A stretch of 64,000 bases of DNA. Origin: Eriocheir sinensis (lineage: Eukaryota; Arthropoda; Malacostraca; Decapoda; Varunidae). The stretch covers positions 21,087,240 through 21,151,239 of the forward strand of contig NC_066528.1 in the NCBI RefSeq assembly GCF_024679095.1, written 5' to 3'. The notes below the pieces were generated by a model. It made no database searches. It was not told the DNA's origin and saw nothing but the letters and a program-made list of their open reading frames with translations. Shown in pieces: positions 10,084-21,765 of the stretch; the stretch's first letter is position 1, and the number at the start of each line of letters is the position of its first letter. The translations under genes were made by a program, and so were the position numbers.

Positions 10084-11712
10084 AAGTTTGAGTGTGACCA
10101 GTGCCACGTTGTGTTCTCCCGCATGAACAAGCTGATGAGGCACCGTCAGCACACCCACCAGGAGGCTCTGTCCTGCGAACACTGCAACTCACAGTTCACG
10201 CACATCAACAGCTATCGCCTGCACATGCGTCTGCACAGCGGGGAGAAGCCGTATGGGTGCAATGAGTGTGGGGCGCGGTTTGTGCAGAGCAGCCACCTCA
10301 ACATCCACAAGCGCTCGCACACCGGGGAGAAGCCGTACCAGTGTGACGTGTGCAAGCAGTCCTTCAAGCAGATCTCCCACCTCAGGACACACGAGCGCAT
10401 CCACACCCAGCTCAAGCCCTACATCTGCCCCATGTGCAACGCCGCCTTCATCCAGAAGAGCAGCCTCAACCGCCACAGCCGCATCCACACCGGGGAGAAG
10501 CCGTACGTGTGTCTGGTGTGCCAGGCGGCCTTCTGCGTCAAGAACAACCTCACCCGCCACATGATCACCCACACCGGGGAGCAGCCCTACAAGTGTGACC
10601 TCTGCCCCGCCTCCTTCGGCCAGGCCATCGACCTCAAGCGCCACAAGATCGCCCACACCGGGGTCAAGCCTTTCCAGTGCGACGTGTGCGACGCCGCCTT
10701 CAGCCGCAAGAACAACCTCAAGTGGCACAAGTACAGCCACACGGGGGAGACGCCTTTCAAGTGCGACGAGTGCTTCGCCGAGTACGCCCGGCCCAGGGAC
10801 CTCAAGAAGCACAAGCTGAGCCACGGCCCAGCCAAGCCACACGTGTGCCAGGTGTGCAGCCAGCACTTTGCCCAGGCCAGTGCCTTCCGCCGCCACATGA
10901 TGGGCCACACCGGGGAGAAGGGCTTCCAGTGTGACAAGTGCTTCGCAGACTTTCTGGACAAGAGTGCCCTCAAGAGGCACATGTACAAGCACGTGGGTGC
11001 CAAGCCTTACAACTGCAAGCGCTGCAGCGCCATGTTCAGGGAGTACCGCAGCCTCAAGCGCCACTGCCAGCAGATGCACGGCGAGGAGCCGCCCCTGCTG
11101 GAACAGGCGGCTCAGCAGCAGCAGCCCCAGCCCCAGCAGCAGCCCCAGCAGCAGCAGCAGCAGCAGCAGCAAGTCCAGCAGCAGCAGGTCGCTGTCCCGG
11201 CCGGCACCATCATTGCGGACCCCAGCGTGCTGCCCCAGTTCAACCACCCAGGGCAGCCCCAGGCAGCCACCAGTCAGCAGATGGCCCCGGTGCCCACCCT
11301 CATGCTGTCCGGCGGCCCCGGCCAGCCCGCCCGTGCTGCCCGGCCTGCCAACAACTGCCAGAACCACACGGCGCACGTCCTCACCTTTGGCGGCAACAAC
11401 CAGTGGCAGTCCTGGTGCTTCTGTGAGACCCCAGCCATACCCCAGGACGCCCAGCAGCAGCAGCAGCAGCAGGTCATGGTGACCACCACGCTGCCTGCTG
11501 CCACCACACACCACCAGCAGCAGGTGCAGCAACAACAACCTCAACAACAGCAGCAGCAGCAGCAGCAGGCCCAGTCCGCAGCCTTCACCATGTCCGTGAA
11601 GGCCCCGGCCATGCCCACACAGATCCAGCTGCAGTTCCCCTTCAACGAGACACAGGCACAGCAGCCCACCACCAGCCACACGCAGCAGTGGGTGTCCAGC
11701 TGGACCAAGTAG
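10084..11712 (+). CDS. C2H2 zinc-finger transcription factor gene A, final coding exon (12 fingers)
   Basis: Residues 181-722 of a predicted 722-aa nuclear DNA-binding protein. Twelve C2H2 fingers run from about residue 182 to 512 with TGEKP-type linkers and regular 28-residue spacing, making 13 with the one in exon 2. Examples are fingers 7 ([18 protein letters not shown]) and 8 ([18 protein letters not shown]). A Gln/Pro-rich tail follows with CAG-encoded poly-Gln at about 11112-11190 and 11450-11570, typical of activation regions. Between them lies a block, CQNHTAHVLTF through SWCFC (residues 605-627), shared with gene B and not part of any finger. Stop TAG at 11710-11712. The exon joins exon 2 in phase 0 at CTTGCAG|AAGTTT. 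Family membership is certain; target genes and gene name are unknown to me. Confidence 0.9.
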   Translation, partial: KFECDQCHVVFSRMNKLMRHRQHTHQEALSCEHCNSQFTHINSYRLHMRLHSGEKPYGCNECGARFVQSSHLNIHKRSHTGEKPYQCDVCKQSFKQISHLRTHERIHTQLKPYICPMCNAAFIQKSSLNRHSRIHTGEKPYVCLVCQAAFCVKNNLTRHMITHTGEQPYKCDLCPASFGQAIDLKRHKIAHTGVKPFQCDVCDAAFSRKNNLKWHKYSHTGETPFKCDECFAEYARPRDLKKHKLSHGPAKPHVCQVCSQHFAQASAFRRHMMGHTGEKGFQCDKCFADFLDKSALKRHMYKHVGAKPYNCKRCSAMFREYRSLKRHCQQMHGEEPPLLEQAAQQQQPQPQQQPQQQQQQQQQVQQQQVAVPAGTIIADPSVLPQFNHPGQPQAATSQQMAPVPTLMLSGGPGQPARAARPANNCQNHTAHVLTFGGNNQWQSWCFCETPAIPQDAQQQQQQQVMVTTTLPAATTHHQQQVQQQQPQQQQQQQQQAQSAAFTMSVKAPAMPTQIQLQFPFNETQAQQPTTSHTQQWVSSWTK

Positions 11713-12380
11713 CCGCCCACACACACACACAGACACACCCACACACCCATACCAATGCTGGGAAGGCCCTGGATAGCCATCATCATCATTATCATTAACA
11801 TAATCAGTGATCTCATTTACTGTGAAGGCCTCAGTGTGACAATATGGACAAGTGTTGAGGCAAAGACTGTAGCCTCATGTCTCGGGAAGGCTTGGACACG
11901 GAGGGCTGGGGTCAAGAGTGCCGGAGGGGGAGTGAGTGTGTGGTGCCGGACTTGTTCTGGCACCCAGGCGTAAGGATGTAAGTCAGTGTAGTAGGATAGG
12001 ATTGATGTGGTGTGGGTGTGGTGGAGTGTAGATATATACCTCATGTAACAGTGATTGTGGTGGTGGTGGTGGTGTGTGTGTGGCTCAGTGTGTGTGTGTG
12101 TGTGTGTGTGTGTTATGGGATGGAGGAAGGGTGGAAGGAAGGAACAGGCAAAAGGAAAATAAGAAAGAAAGGAAAACAAGAAAGAAATTAACGCCACTAT
12201 TATCAGAAAATCTTATGAAAAGTGCCATAAAGAAAAAGAATAAGAAAGAAAGGGCAAGGATATCAAGCAGTAACAAGAAAGAAATTAACACCACTATCAG
12301 GAAATTATATGAAAAGTGCCATAAAGAAAAAGAATAAGAATGAAGGACAAGGAAATCAAGCAGTACAGCAAAGAGCACAA
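11713..12380 (+). other. gene A 3' flank / probable 3' UTR start
   Basis: Starts with ACAC-rich sequence and ATC trinucleotides, then a GT-rich stretch (12040-12113) and an A/G-rich part with two copies of TATGAAAAGTGCCATAAAGA. No canonical AATAAA follows the stop codon closely, so the 3' end of gene A is not located. Confidence 0.4.
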
Positions 12381-12743
12381 TTAACCCAGTAGCAGCGGGG
12401 ATCATGTTTCTTAATGGTCCCTCTAAGCGAGAAAAATGAGAAAAAATCACCCCTCACACAAACCATTTCATAATATATATCAAAGCATTTGTGATCAGTT
12501 TATGTATCATCTATTTTGGGGGGTTAAAATCATGGCACAAATTTGGCCCGTCGCTGCTGCACGGTAAAGCCACAAATTTGGCCCGTTGCTGCTACACAGT
12601 AAAGCCACAAATTTGCCCCGTTGCTGCTACACGGTAAAGTCACAAATTTTGGCCCGTCGCTGTTACACGGTAAAGTCACAAATTTGGCCCGTTGCTGCTA
12701 CATGGTAAAGCCACAAATTTGGCCCGTCGCTGCTACCAGGTTA
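12381..12743 (+). mobile_element. MITE family M1, copy 2, with expanded 35-bp repeat
   Basis: Starts TTAACCCAGTAGCAGCGGGG and ends GTCGCTGCTACCAGGTTA. Five internal units of about 35 bp (GGCCCGTCGCTGCTACACGG plus TAAAGCCACAAATTT) sit before the right terminus, more than in copies 1, 3 and 4. Confidence 0.75.
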
Positions 12744-12849
12744 TTAAGTAAAGAACTGTCAAGGGTCAAACTATTTATTATCATTAAAATATTACCAGAC
12801 AGAAATTGTATAATGGAAAAGACTAACCAGAACTATGTGACCTGAATAG

Positions 12850-13690
12850 CATTGCTGAGGTCAGGGCAAACAGAATAGGCTTGCTGGGTGCTGAGAGGAC
12901 TGAGTGGCTCTATGCTGAGGCCAGAAGGACAGTCAGAGTAACCATGCTGAATGCTGAAAATAAGAGGGACTGACTTGCTTTGATGTTTTGCTGAGATCTA
13001 AGAGAGTAATGCTAAGTGCTGAGGTCAGAGAGGGCGGACTTGCTGCCTTGCTGAAACCAGGACAGAGTAACCATGCTGAGTGCTGAAGGCAGGAGAAACA
13101 GGTCTGGCAGCATGCTGAGGTTGGGACAGACAGAGTACCCATGCTGAGTGCTGAGATCAGGACAGTAACAATGCTGAGTGCTGAAGATGAGGGGCTGAGG
13201 CCAGAAAAACAGAGGAACCATGCTGAGTGCTGACTTGCTTGGCTGTTTTGCTTCAACCAGGGCAGAGTGACATTGCTGAGTGCTGAAGGCAGGAAGGATT
13301 GAGAAGCTTTGATGTGTGCTGAGGCCAGGACAGACAGAGTAACCATGCTGAGTGCTGACTTGCTTGGCTGTTTTGCTTCACCCAGGACAGAGTAACATTG
13401 CTGAGTGCTGAAGGCAGGAAGAATTGAGAAGCTTTGATGTGTGCTGAGGCCAGGACAGACAGAGTAACCATGCTGAGTGCTGAAGGCAGGAAGGACTGAG
13501 AAGCTTCGATCCATGCTGAGGCCAGAGGAACAGAGAGTAGCCTTACTGAGTGCTGACTAGCTGACTTGCTGGCTATTTCGCTGAGGCCAGAGCAGACAGT
13601 GTAGCCTTGCTGAGTGCTGAAGACTGGAGGGACTGACTGGCTTCTCTGCATGCTGAGGCCAGAAGGGGTGGAGTGCTGAGTGCTGAGTCA
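12850..13690. repeat. TGCTGAGTGCTGA minisatellite
   Basis: Variants of CCATGCTGAGTGCTGAAGGC followed by AGGACAGACAGAGTAA, with a longer period of about 125 bp visible between 13271 and 13396. Long minus-strand frames (for example 12933-13514) only reflect the lack of stops in the unit and I do not call them genes. Confidence 0.8.
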
Positions 13691-13822
13691 GGAGAGAGGT
13701 GAGTTATCGTAGTGGGAAGAGAGTGAGTGAGTGAGTGAGAATTAGGACTCATCAGGTATAGTCCTTATGTGGCAGCTGTCTGGTTAGTAATAGTAGTAAC
13801 AGTAGTAGTTGTAGTAGTAGTT

Positions 13823-13871
<49 letters not shown>

Positions 13872-13938
13872 AAGAAGTGATGTAATATGGATTTGTAATG
13901 TTGAAAGTGGCAGCTATGGGAAAATTGTATCTCTTAAC

Positions 13939-13988
<50 letters not shown>

Positions 13989-14430
13989 TACCTTATTTTT
14001 CCTATGTCCAGATCTGCCATAGTTCATTCATTGGCAGCCCAGGGATTGATTTTATTCATATTAATACTATTTATTAATTTATTTATTTATTATTTTTGTC
14101 TTGGTGTTGATTTTTCTACGTCAAATTAATTCCAACAGTATATTTTCCTTCTCGCTCTTTTATTTTGCCATTTGAAGCAGTGATTTTATTTTATTTATTT
14201 TTTATTAATTTATTATTATTATTATTGGTATTTTTTGGTATCATTTTTCCTCTCATTTTTCTTTCACCTCCTTCATAGACGTGCTCATCGCTTCCTTGGT
14301 TCCTGTCATTATATCTATTTTTTCATATTTATTTTATTTATTTGTGTATTTTTTTTATCCCTCACTGGCAGGCTCAGAAAACATAATCAAAAGTTGTATA
14401 AGAAACGGAAATGTAGGAATATGTGGGCTA
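13691..14430. repeat. microsatellites (GAGT)n, (AGT)n, (ATT)n
   Basis: GAGT at about 13718-13738, AGT/GTA at 13788-13872 and ATT at 13944-13988. The rest to 14430 is AT-rich with no recognisable gene. Confidence 0.75.
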
Positions 14431-14870
14431 TGTTGAGGCAGCTATGTGGTTGTGTGGGTGTGGTGTGGGTATGCTGTGCTGTGTGTGGTGTGGATATGCT
14501 GGTGGTGGTGGTGATGTGGTGTGTGGGTATGCTGGAGGTTATGTGGTGTGGATATGCTGGAGTTGGTTGTGAGGTGTGGCTATGCTGGAGGTTATGTGGT
14601 CTGGGTATGTTGCTGGAGATAGTGATGGGGGTATGTTGGTGATGATTTAGTGTGGTATGCTGATGGTGATGATGTGACCTGGGTATGCTGGCAGTGATGT
14701 GGTGTGGGTATGCTGATGATGTGACCTGGGTATGCTGATGGTGATGATGTGACCTGGGTATGCTGGGAGTAATGTGGTGTGGGTATGCTGGCGATGATGA
14801 TGTACTGTGGATATGTTGGAGGTAGTAGTGTGGGTATGCTGGTGATGGTTATGATGTCGCTATGCTGAAC
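14430..14870. repeat. TGTGGTGTGGGTATGCTGG minisatellite
   Basis: Short variable units mixing GTGTGGGTATGCTGG with TGATGATGTGACCTGGG. The shared TATGCTG word may link it to the TGCTGA arrays. Confidence 0.7.
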
Positions 14871-15276
14871 TGCCCATCAAAGCTGAATCTAATCAAAAAC
14901 TTCAAATTAATAATGATAACAACAACACTAATCATCCTTATAAGCTTCAAAGTCCATCATAAGCTTAGAATATACGATTTGTCATTTATAAGAGGGAGAG
15001 AGTGAGCGAGTGGGGTTACGTGAAGTACCTTTGATTCTACGGGCAGCAAATTTGATTCTTTAGACCCCTGGTTTGATGCTAGACAGCAAGCTTGATTCTA
15101 TGGACAGCAGGTTTTCCATGCTTAAAGATTGGGTTGGATTCTTGGTTACCGCTCTCTGAATCACACAAATTTCCTTATATTCAACTTCGTACTCGGCAAC
15201 AAACACATTTTTGCTGCTTATTCTAATCTTGGGAATACTGTCTCAATCAATTTCTTCAGCATTTCATTTAAATAGC
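14871..15276. other. no recognisable feature
   Basis: Non-repetitive sequence with a weak internal repetition near 15040-15120 (TTTGATTCTxxxGGACAGCA). At 15280-15330, GT repeat is followed by TATTTACCTA, the tail motif also seen at the LINE end in gene A intron 2. Confidence 0.4.
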
Positions 15277-15324
15277 GTGTGTGTGTGTGTGTATTTACCT
15301 ATTTGTATTTACCTGTCTACCTTT

Positions 15325-15358
<34 letters not shown>

Positions 15359-15429
15359 AGCCAAGCACATCACACAAGTTTAGGCAGTGCAATGTTCCCA
15401 GGGTCATTCCTTCCTTCCTTCCTTCCTAG

Positions 15430-15690
15430 TGTTAGCAAGAGTGTCACGGAAGAGTTCCACATCACTAACTCAACACCGTCAGCCACCACCTCCGCCACCG
15501 CCCATCTCAGACCCCAAGCAAGATGGACCGCCTCTGACCGAGAGCTCCGACGCATGTATATACCTCGCCGCTGTCCCGTGAGTGAGTGTCGGTGTTTGTA
15601 TTTGCCGTATGAGTGACCAAATCACCATAACCACCACCACCTCACCGTGTCTGTAAACTTTGCTGGTAATAAAGCTCATCTCATCCACCC
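15430..15690 (+). other. candidate 3'-terminal exon
   Basis: A good acceptor (CCTTCCTTCCTTCCTAG, ending 15429) is followed by about 240 bp of non-repetitive sequence ending at a canonical AATAAA (15668-15673) with a T/C-rich downstream region. Two frames are open: one gives a Pro-rich peptide ending at 15581, the other ends at 15616. Neither resembles a known domain. It could be a non-coding last exon, an alternative end for gene A transcripts, or the end of an unrelated transcript. Confidence 0.35.
15668..15673 (+). terminator. polyadenylation signal AATAAA
   Basis: Canonical hexamer within GGTAATAAAGCTCATCTCATCC, about 240 bp after a strong acceptor. Confidence 0.4.
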
Positions 15691-15709
15691 TCCATTATTT
15701 CTCTAACAT

Positions 15710-16265
15710 CCGTAGTGTGTAAGGGTGACAGGTGTAGTATGTAACAGTGTGGGGTTAAGGAGTCAAGGGTTGGAGATGTAAGTGTGTGTAAGGGCTGTAG
15801 TATGTAGTAAGGGGATAAGTCAGGGGTTGGAGAAAGCTGTGTAAGGGTGACAGGTATAGTATGTAGTAGTTAGCAGTTAAGGGGGCAGGGGTTGGAGAAG
15901 GCTGTATAAGGGTAAGGGGTCAAGGGTTGGAGAAGGCTGTATAAGGGTAAGGGGTCAGGGGTTGGAAAATGCTGTATAAGGGTAAGGGGTCAGGGGGTCA
16001 GGGGTTGGAAAATGCTGTATAAGGGTAAGGGGTCAAGGGATCAGGGGTTGGAGAAGGCTGTATAAGGGTAAGGGGTCAAGGGGTCAGGGGTTGGAAAATG
16101 CTGTATAAGGGTAAGGGGTCAAGGGGTCAGGGGTTGGAGAAGGCTGTATAAGGGTAAGGGGTCAAGGGATCAGGGGTTGGAAAATGCTGTATAAGGGTAA
16201 GGGGTCAAGGGGTCAGGGGTTGGAAAATGCTGTATAAGGGTAAGGGGTCAAGGGGTTGGAGAAGT
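15710..16265. repeat. GGGGTCAGGGGTTGGAAAATGCTGTATAAGGGTAA minisatellite
   Basis: About ten units of 35-60 bp. Variants differ by GAGAAGG versus GAAAATG and by duplication of GGGGTCA. Confidence 0.85.
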
Positions 16266-16389
16266 GGCTCTGGCAAAAGGACTACTCGTATGCAACATTC
16301 CAATGACTATATACTTGTGTAGAGGTAAAAAACATGAGTGTGAGAACAATACATGGACACATTTAAGCTGTACACTTCAACCCAGCAGT

Positions 16390-17021
16390 GCTCATGTCAT
16401 TGAAAGCCTTGGATCACCACAATAAGACTTACAACACACACCAGCAGCAATAAAGACTAACATTAAGACATCATTGGTAGTATAACGATGGTTGGGACAT
16501 TGAGGTAAGACTTAAACAAACCCATAAGACTAATGTTGAAGTAGTATTAGTATTGATGATTGTAGAGGCTTATGTGAGGTCTGGGCGTGTGGTAGGAAGA
16601 AGAGACCACAAGCCCATAGCAATAAAGACTAATATTAACATGGTATTAGTAGTGCATTGATGGTTTTACAAGTTATAAGACAAAACACAAACCCATAGAA
16701 ATAAAAGACTTATTGAAGTAGTATTAGTATTGATTGTAGAGGGTTATGTAAGGTCTGGGTGTGTGGTAGGAAGAAGAGACCACAAGCCCATGCCAATAAA
16801 AACAAGTATAAAAATGGTACTAGTGGTGTGATGATGGTTTTAGAGGCTGTAAGGTCTGGGTGTGTGGTAGGAAGAAGAGACCACAAGCCCATAGCAAAAA
16901 AGACTAATATTAACATGGTATTAGTAGTGCACTGATGGTTTTACAAGTTATTAGTCCTGGGCATGTAGTGGGAAGGAAGCAATTTGAATGTGTGAGTATT
17001 AACATCCTTAAAACACAAATC

Positions 17022-17061
<40 letters not shown>

Positions 17062-17440
17062 CTTTCATCCCTGTACATACTCTCCCAATCCCTTATGCAA
17101 GAGTTAACCGACATCTTTACTCTTTCATCCCTGTACTGTCCCAATTCCTTACATGCAAGAGTTAGCAATAAGGACTAACATTAAGACAGTATTAGTAATG
17201 ATGGTTGTAAAGGTTCTGGTAAGGTCTGGGAGTGTAGTGGGAAGAGAACAAGTTGCATGGGTGAGTATTAACATCCTTAACACACAAAACCCATAGCAAT
17301 AAGAACTAACATTAAGATAGTATTAGTATGGATGGTTGTAAAGGTTCTGGTAAGGTCTGGGAGTGTAATGGGAAGAAGAGAACAAGTTGCATGGGTGAGT
17401 ATTAACATCATCATCATCATAAGCCTTCATCGTGAGTAAG
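16390..17440. repeat. ~130-180-bp degenerate tandem repeat
   Basis: Six to seven copies sharing CAATAAAGACTAACATTAA, GTATTAGTA, GATGGTTGTA and GGTCTGGGTGTGTGGTAGGA. A (TC)n run interrupts at 17024-17058. No gene. Confidence 0.75.
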
Positions 17441-17673
17441 TGTTGGTATATCTCAAGCTTTTTTTTCCCATTAAAATTTTGCCCTTGATAAAAATTGCTG
17501 CCCTCGGAAACTCAGTAAGAGGAGAGACATTGCCGAGGATGGAAGGAGATTTTGTGTTCTTATCTATTATTTTTTTACCTTTGAGCTGCAAGTGTTGGTA
17601 TATCTCAAGCTTTTTTTCCCCTATTTGATTTTGCCTTTGATAAAAAATGCTGCCCTCGGAAACTCAGTAAGAG
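17441..17673. repeat. two tandem copies of a ~147-bp unit
   Basis: GTGTTGGTATATCTCAAGC and CTGCCCTCGGAAACTCAGTA occur at both 17441-17517 and 17589-17669. Confidence 0.7.
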
Positions 17674-17674
17674 A

Positions 17675-18245
17675 TTAACCCATTCACTGCGATTGTCATG
17701 GATTTGGCCTTCACAGGTAGCCTGGTAACCTATACTCCCAGGTCTTTCTCTGTCTCTGTGGTGGATAGTGGAGTGTTTCCCATGTGGTATTGGTGTGCTG
17801 GATATCCCTTCACTGGTAGCCTGGTTACATAGTCCCAGGTCTTTTCTGCCTCTGTGGTGGATAGTGAAGTGTTTCCCATGTGGTATTGGTGTGCTGGATA
17901 TCCCTTCACTGGTAGCCTGGTTACATACAGTCCCAGGTCTTTTTCTGCCTCTGTGGTGGATAGCGGAGTGTTTCCCATGTGGTATTGGTGTGCTGGATAT
18001 CCCCTCCCAAGGTGCAGGACTTTACATTTTACTTCATTGAATTGTAGTAGCCACTTTTTGTTCCATTCCTGTAGCTTGGTGAGGTCTGCTTGTAGGAAAT
18101 ACTTACTCAAGGGGTCAAGGGACTTTTGAGGATGTAAGGAAACCACAGGGTACAGAATAGTGTGTGGATTGTAGCAGCCACTTTTTGCTCCATTCCTGTA
18201 GCTTGGTGATGTCTTCTTGTAGGAAATCTGCAGTCAAGGGGTTAA
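17675..18245 (+). mobile_element. MITE-like family M2 (TTAA-bounded) with reverse-transcriptase-derived repeats, copy 1
   Basis: Starts TTAACCCATTCACTGCGA and ends CAGTCAAGGGGTTAA. Three 99-bp units lie at about 17704-18003; the minus strand reads a protein repeat containing YPAHQYHMGNTPLSTTE. The right part reads LQEWNKKWLLQFN and KCKVLHLGRGY on the minus strand, typical of the C-terminal half of non-LTR reverse transcriptases. The right-end segment is duplicated (18010-18120 and 18168-18245). Confidence 0.65.
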
Positions 18246-18845
18246 GACACTTTTGGGGATGTAAGGAAACCACATGGTACAGAATAGTGTGCGTTGGCTC
18301 ACACTTTTATTTCCCTGGGCCGCCAACAACACCTGGAGGCCAGTACATAGTCAGTCTCTTACCCTTAGAGGGAGCGCCGCCCGGCAGGCAGGCGAGCGCT
18401 ACACACAGTCACAGAAACTACGCTCACAACTATTATTAATATTTCGTCTTTGGTCGGGACACCGGCGCTACAGCTCACACTCAACACGCAGGCCTCAAGG
18501 CTCTGCTCATAAAAAACAAACTAAGCTCTCCTAAGCGACACACACGCACACGCACACACATCGCACGCACACACACCTTTCAGTAGGTAAGCGGGAAGCA
18601 TCATTACTGTATATGCTGAAAATATCACAGTGCATAGGCATTTACCCAACAGTTCCTTGGTTATACTGATGCAAAATACAACCACATATTCGTAGTGTGA
18701 ACAGCTTTGATATACAGAAAATACTCGGTCTCTATCACTGGGTATGAATGTATGGATGTCTGTACAAAGCAATGACTATAGACCACAACAACAACTTCTA
18801 ACCTGATTCTAAAGGGGACTAACTAAGATCCATATTGTTAAACGT
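18246..18845. other. no recognisable gene
   Basis: Mixed sequence, with CACACG repeats near 18540-18575. Short frames here lack domain or splice support. Confidence 0.4.
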
Positions 18846-18849
18846 ATCA

Positions 18850-19360
18850 GCCTCCCACTACGACTGTTTTCCAAGGCCACAGGGAAGAGTAACCGGGTTT
18901 TCACGGGTGATATTCCCGTTCAAGATGCAGAAGTCATGTAAAACTGTCCCTAGGCATCACAAAACAGGCCATGCATGGAAACTCCAGCAACAACTTCTAT
19001 GAGAGGCTTCTTAAACAGGCGTCTCGGGCTCCCATTACGTCCGTTTTCAAAGGCCGCAGCGAAGAGTAACTGGGTTTTCATGGGTGTTTTTCCCTTTCAA
19101 GATTCAGAGGTCGTGTAAATTTGTCCGTACCATCACAAAACAGGCCACGAAAACTCCAGCAACAACTTCCAGGAGAGGCTTTTCAAACAGGCGTCTCGGG
19201 CTCCCATTACGTCTGTTTTCAAAGCCCACAGGGAAGAGTAACCGGGTTTTCATGGGTGATTTTCCCGTTCAAGATACAGAGGTCGTGTAAAACTATCACC
19301 AGGATCACAAAACGGGCCATGAAAACCCCAGTAACTTCCACGAGAGGCTTTTCAAACAGG
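18850..19360. repeat. ~170-bp dispersed tandem repeat, block 1
   Basis: Three copies of a unit with CCACAGGGAAGAGTAACCGG, GTTTTCATGGGTGATTTTCC, AAGATGCAGAAGTCATGTAA and GAGAGGCTTCTTAAACAGG. The same unit recurs at 20320-20800 and 25975-27215. Its minus strand is largely open, so it may derive from coding mobile DNA that I do not recognise. Confidence 0.8.
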
Positions 19361-20315
19361 GGTATACTAAGGTGCCGTTACGTTTAAGAATACAGTCTTT
19401 AAGGGTAAGGGGTAAGGGTGCACAGCGTCTCATCATCAAGCAAGACTAGGAATCATTTCACTCGTCACATCGGTCGGGAATTGGACTCGTCGCTCCCTAC
19501 GTGGCCGCCAAACAGACTATACTCGGACCTTTACTAAGAGGTACAAAAACTTACGTCCAGCCCGCCAGCCAACCAGCCCAGGGCCCTTAGAACTGGCTGG
19601 GGTGGCGGACTCAGCCTGTCTTGGCACTACTGCTAAAACCTCGCAGTGGGATAATTCAGAAGTGCTGGATATGGGAGGGAGACCAGAGTTAGCTTGGATA
19701 CGGTGATTTTCCATTGATTTCCGTCGCATAAAATTACGATGTCATTACATATTGCCGGACATTGCACAGTGGCTGAAAGATGAAGCGGAAAGGTTGATAT
19801 AAGTTGATTTTTTGGGGTCTCTCTCTCTCTCTGTGCGGTTAGTTCCGAATCAGTGGTTGAAAATGAAGTGAAAAATTTAATATAAGTTGCTGTTTTGGGT
19901 CTCTCTCTCTCTCTCTCTCTCTTTCTCTTTCTCTCTCTCTCTCTCTGTGCGGTCAGTTCTCAATCAGTGGTTAAAAATGAAGCGAAAAATTTTAATATAC
20001 GTAAGTTAAATTTTGGGGTTTCTCTCTCTCTCTCTCCCTGTGGTCACTTCTGAATCATCCCAATCATTATGACTACAGCTACAGCTTACCTGGAGACATA
20101 GCTATTGACACAGTACAGTAATAGTTAATAGCTGCTAGTGTGTTGCGTGATTCTGAGAGATTTAAAAAAAAGACACCGGGAACGAAAAATCTCATGGCAG
20201 GATGTGGGTGTTATTTTTTTAACCTTACGTGCTGCGCTGTAAAATAAATCATGGCAGTTTTTATCATTCACTCCTGTAATGAAATAAAAGAGAATGCCTA
20301 GGTACATATTTTTAA
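19361..20315. other. spacer with three ~110-bp CT-containing repeats
   Basis: 19390-19790 is non-repetitive with no gene I can support. 19800-20040 holds three units, each with a (CT)n run and GAATCAGTGGTTGAAAATGAAG. The remainder is non-repetitive. Confidence 0.5.
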
Positions 20316-20319
20316 ATGC

Positions 20320-20800
20320 ATCACGCTCACGTTACGACTGTTTTCCGACGTTACAGAAAAGATTAGCCGGGTTTTCATGGGTGTTTCTCCCGTTCAAGAT
20401 GCAGAAGTCATGTAAAACTGTCCCTGGCATCACAAAACAGTCCATGAAAATTCCAGCAACTTCTACGAGAGGCTATTTCCCGAGGCCACAGGGAAGATTA
20501 GCCAGGTTTTCATGGGTGTTTTTCTTGTTCAAGATGCAGAAGTCATGTAAAACTATCCCTGACATCACAAAACAGTCCATGAAAATCTCAGCAACTTCCA
20601 CGCGAGGCTCTTCAAATAGGCGTCTCGGTCTCCCATTATGACTATTTCCCGAGGCCACAGGGAAGATTAGCTGGGTTTTCATGGGTGTTTTTCCCGTTCA
20701 AGTTGCAGAAGTCATGTAAAACTATCCCTGACATCACAAAACAGTCCATGAAAATCCCAGCAACTTCTACAAGAGGCTTTTCAAACAGGCAAAGTGAGGT
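20320..20800. repeat. ~170-bp dispersed tandem repeat, block 2
   Basis: Three further copies of the 18850-19360 unit, beginning at the TTACGACTGTTTTCC segment and ending at AGAGGCTTTTCAAACAGGC. Confidence 0.8.
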
Positions 20801-21468
20801 GCTGATACATTTAAGAACATGACCTTAACAAGACCAGTTAGTTTCGTGTTCTGATCTCGTGAGGCGGCCAAGGTTGGAAATCATGTATATACGCCCTGGA
20901 CAGCCTTCATTGACCTCCCTGACCTCAAGAGAAGGGTCAAGTCATGTTCATTTAACCTGAGGCGACGTGAGGAATACTGGAAAGATAGGTGGCGATGTGT
21001 GTGTGTGTGTGTGTGTGTGTGTGATATTGGAGAAAATGGAGACAGAGGAATGTGAGAAGAAGAAGGAGGAGGAGGAAAAGAACCAGGAAGAAGAAGAAGA
21101 AAGAAGGGATTTACCAGCTGACTAACTTATCAACTGAATATTCCTTAGCTATCATTCACCCATGGTCCAATCACATACTAGACTCATGACGACCAGCCAG
21201 TAGCCTCCTGAAAACAGCTAATTGAAAGGACTGATCTCAGGGTACTCGGGGAACTCACACACCACACACTCCACTCCTTTAGCTCATGGGGGGACAGTAC
21301 CCACTCCTGGCAGCGTAGTGTGTGTGTGTGTGTGTGGACAGGTCTCAACTATAGGGGTGGTGAGAGATTGTGTTTAGGAGTAGAATAGTTTTGGCATCAT
21401 TGAGATTTTAAGTTCAAGGGAGATTCAAGGGTCACTGGGCTTGTGCTACACTCATTACCGTGACACTG
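20801..21468. other. no recognisable gene
   Basis: Contains GT runs near 21000-21022 and 21320-21335 and a GAA/GAG-rich patch at 21055-21105. Nothing else seen. Confidence 0.45.
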
Positions 21469-21765
21469 TGGACTAACTGTTGAAGGAGGGAATAAGAAAA
21501 TAATAAAAATAACATTACCTTGTGTGTATATAAAGTCACTCAGGAAGAAATGACACTGGTGACTAAAACTTGAAGGGGAGGCAGAAGAAAAACATTACCT
21601 TGTGTGTATATAAAGTCACTCAGGAAGAAATGTGACACTGTGGACTAACTGTTGAAGGAGGGAATAAGAAAATAATAAGAAAAACATTACCTTGTGTGTA
21701 TATAAAGTCACTCAGGAAGAAATGTGACACTGTGGACTAACTGTTGAAGGAGAGAATAATAATAA
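21469..21765. repeat. ~95-115-bp tandem repeat
   Basis: Four copies sharing GTGGACTAACTGTTGAAGGA and ACATTACCTTGTGTGTATAT plus AAAGTCACTCAGGAAGAAAT. Confidence 0.8.

Noticed and set aside
10189..11742. 517-codon minus-strand frame opposite gene A's final exon
   Set aside because: Antisense shadow of the GC-rich finger exon; the plus strand has a regular C2H2 array and matching splice sites.
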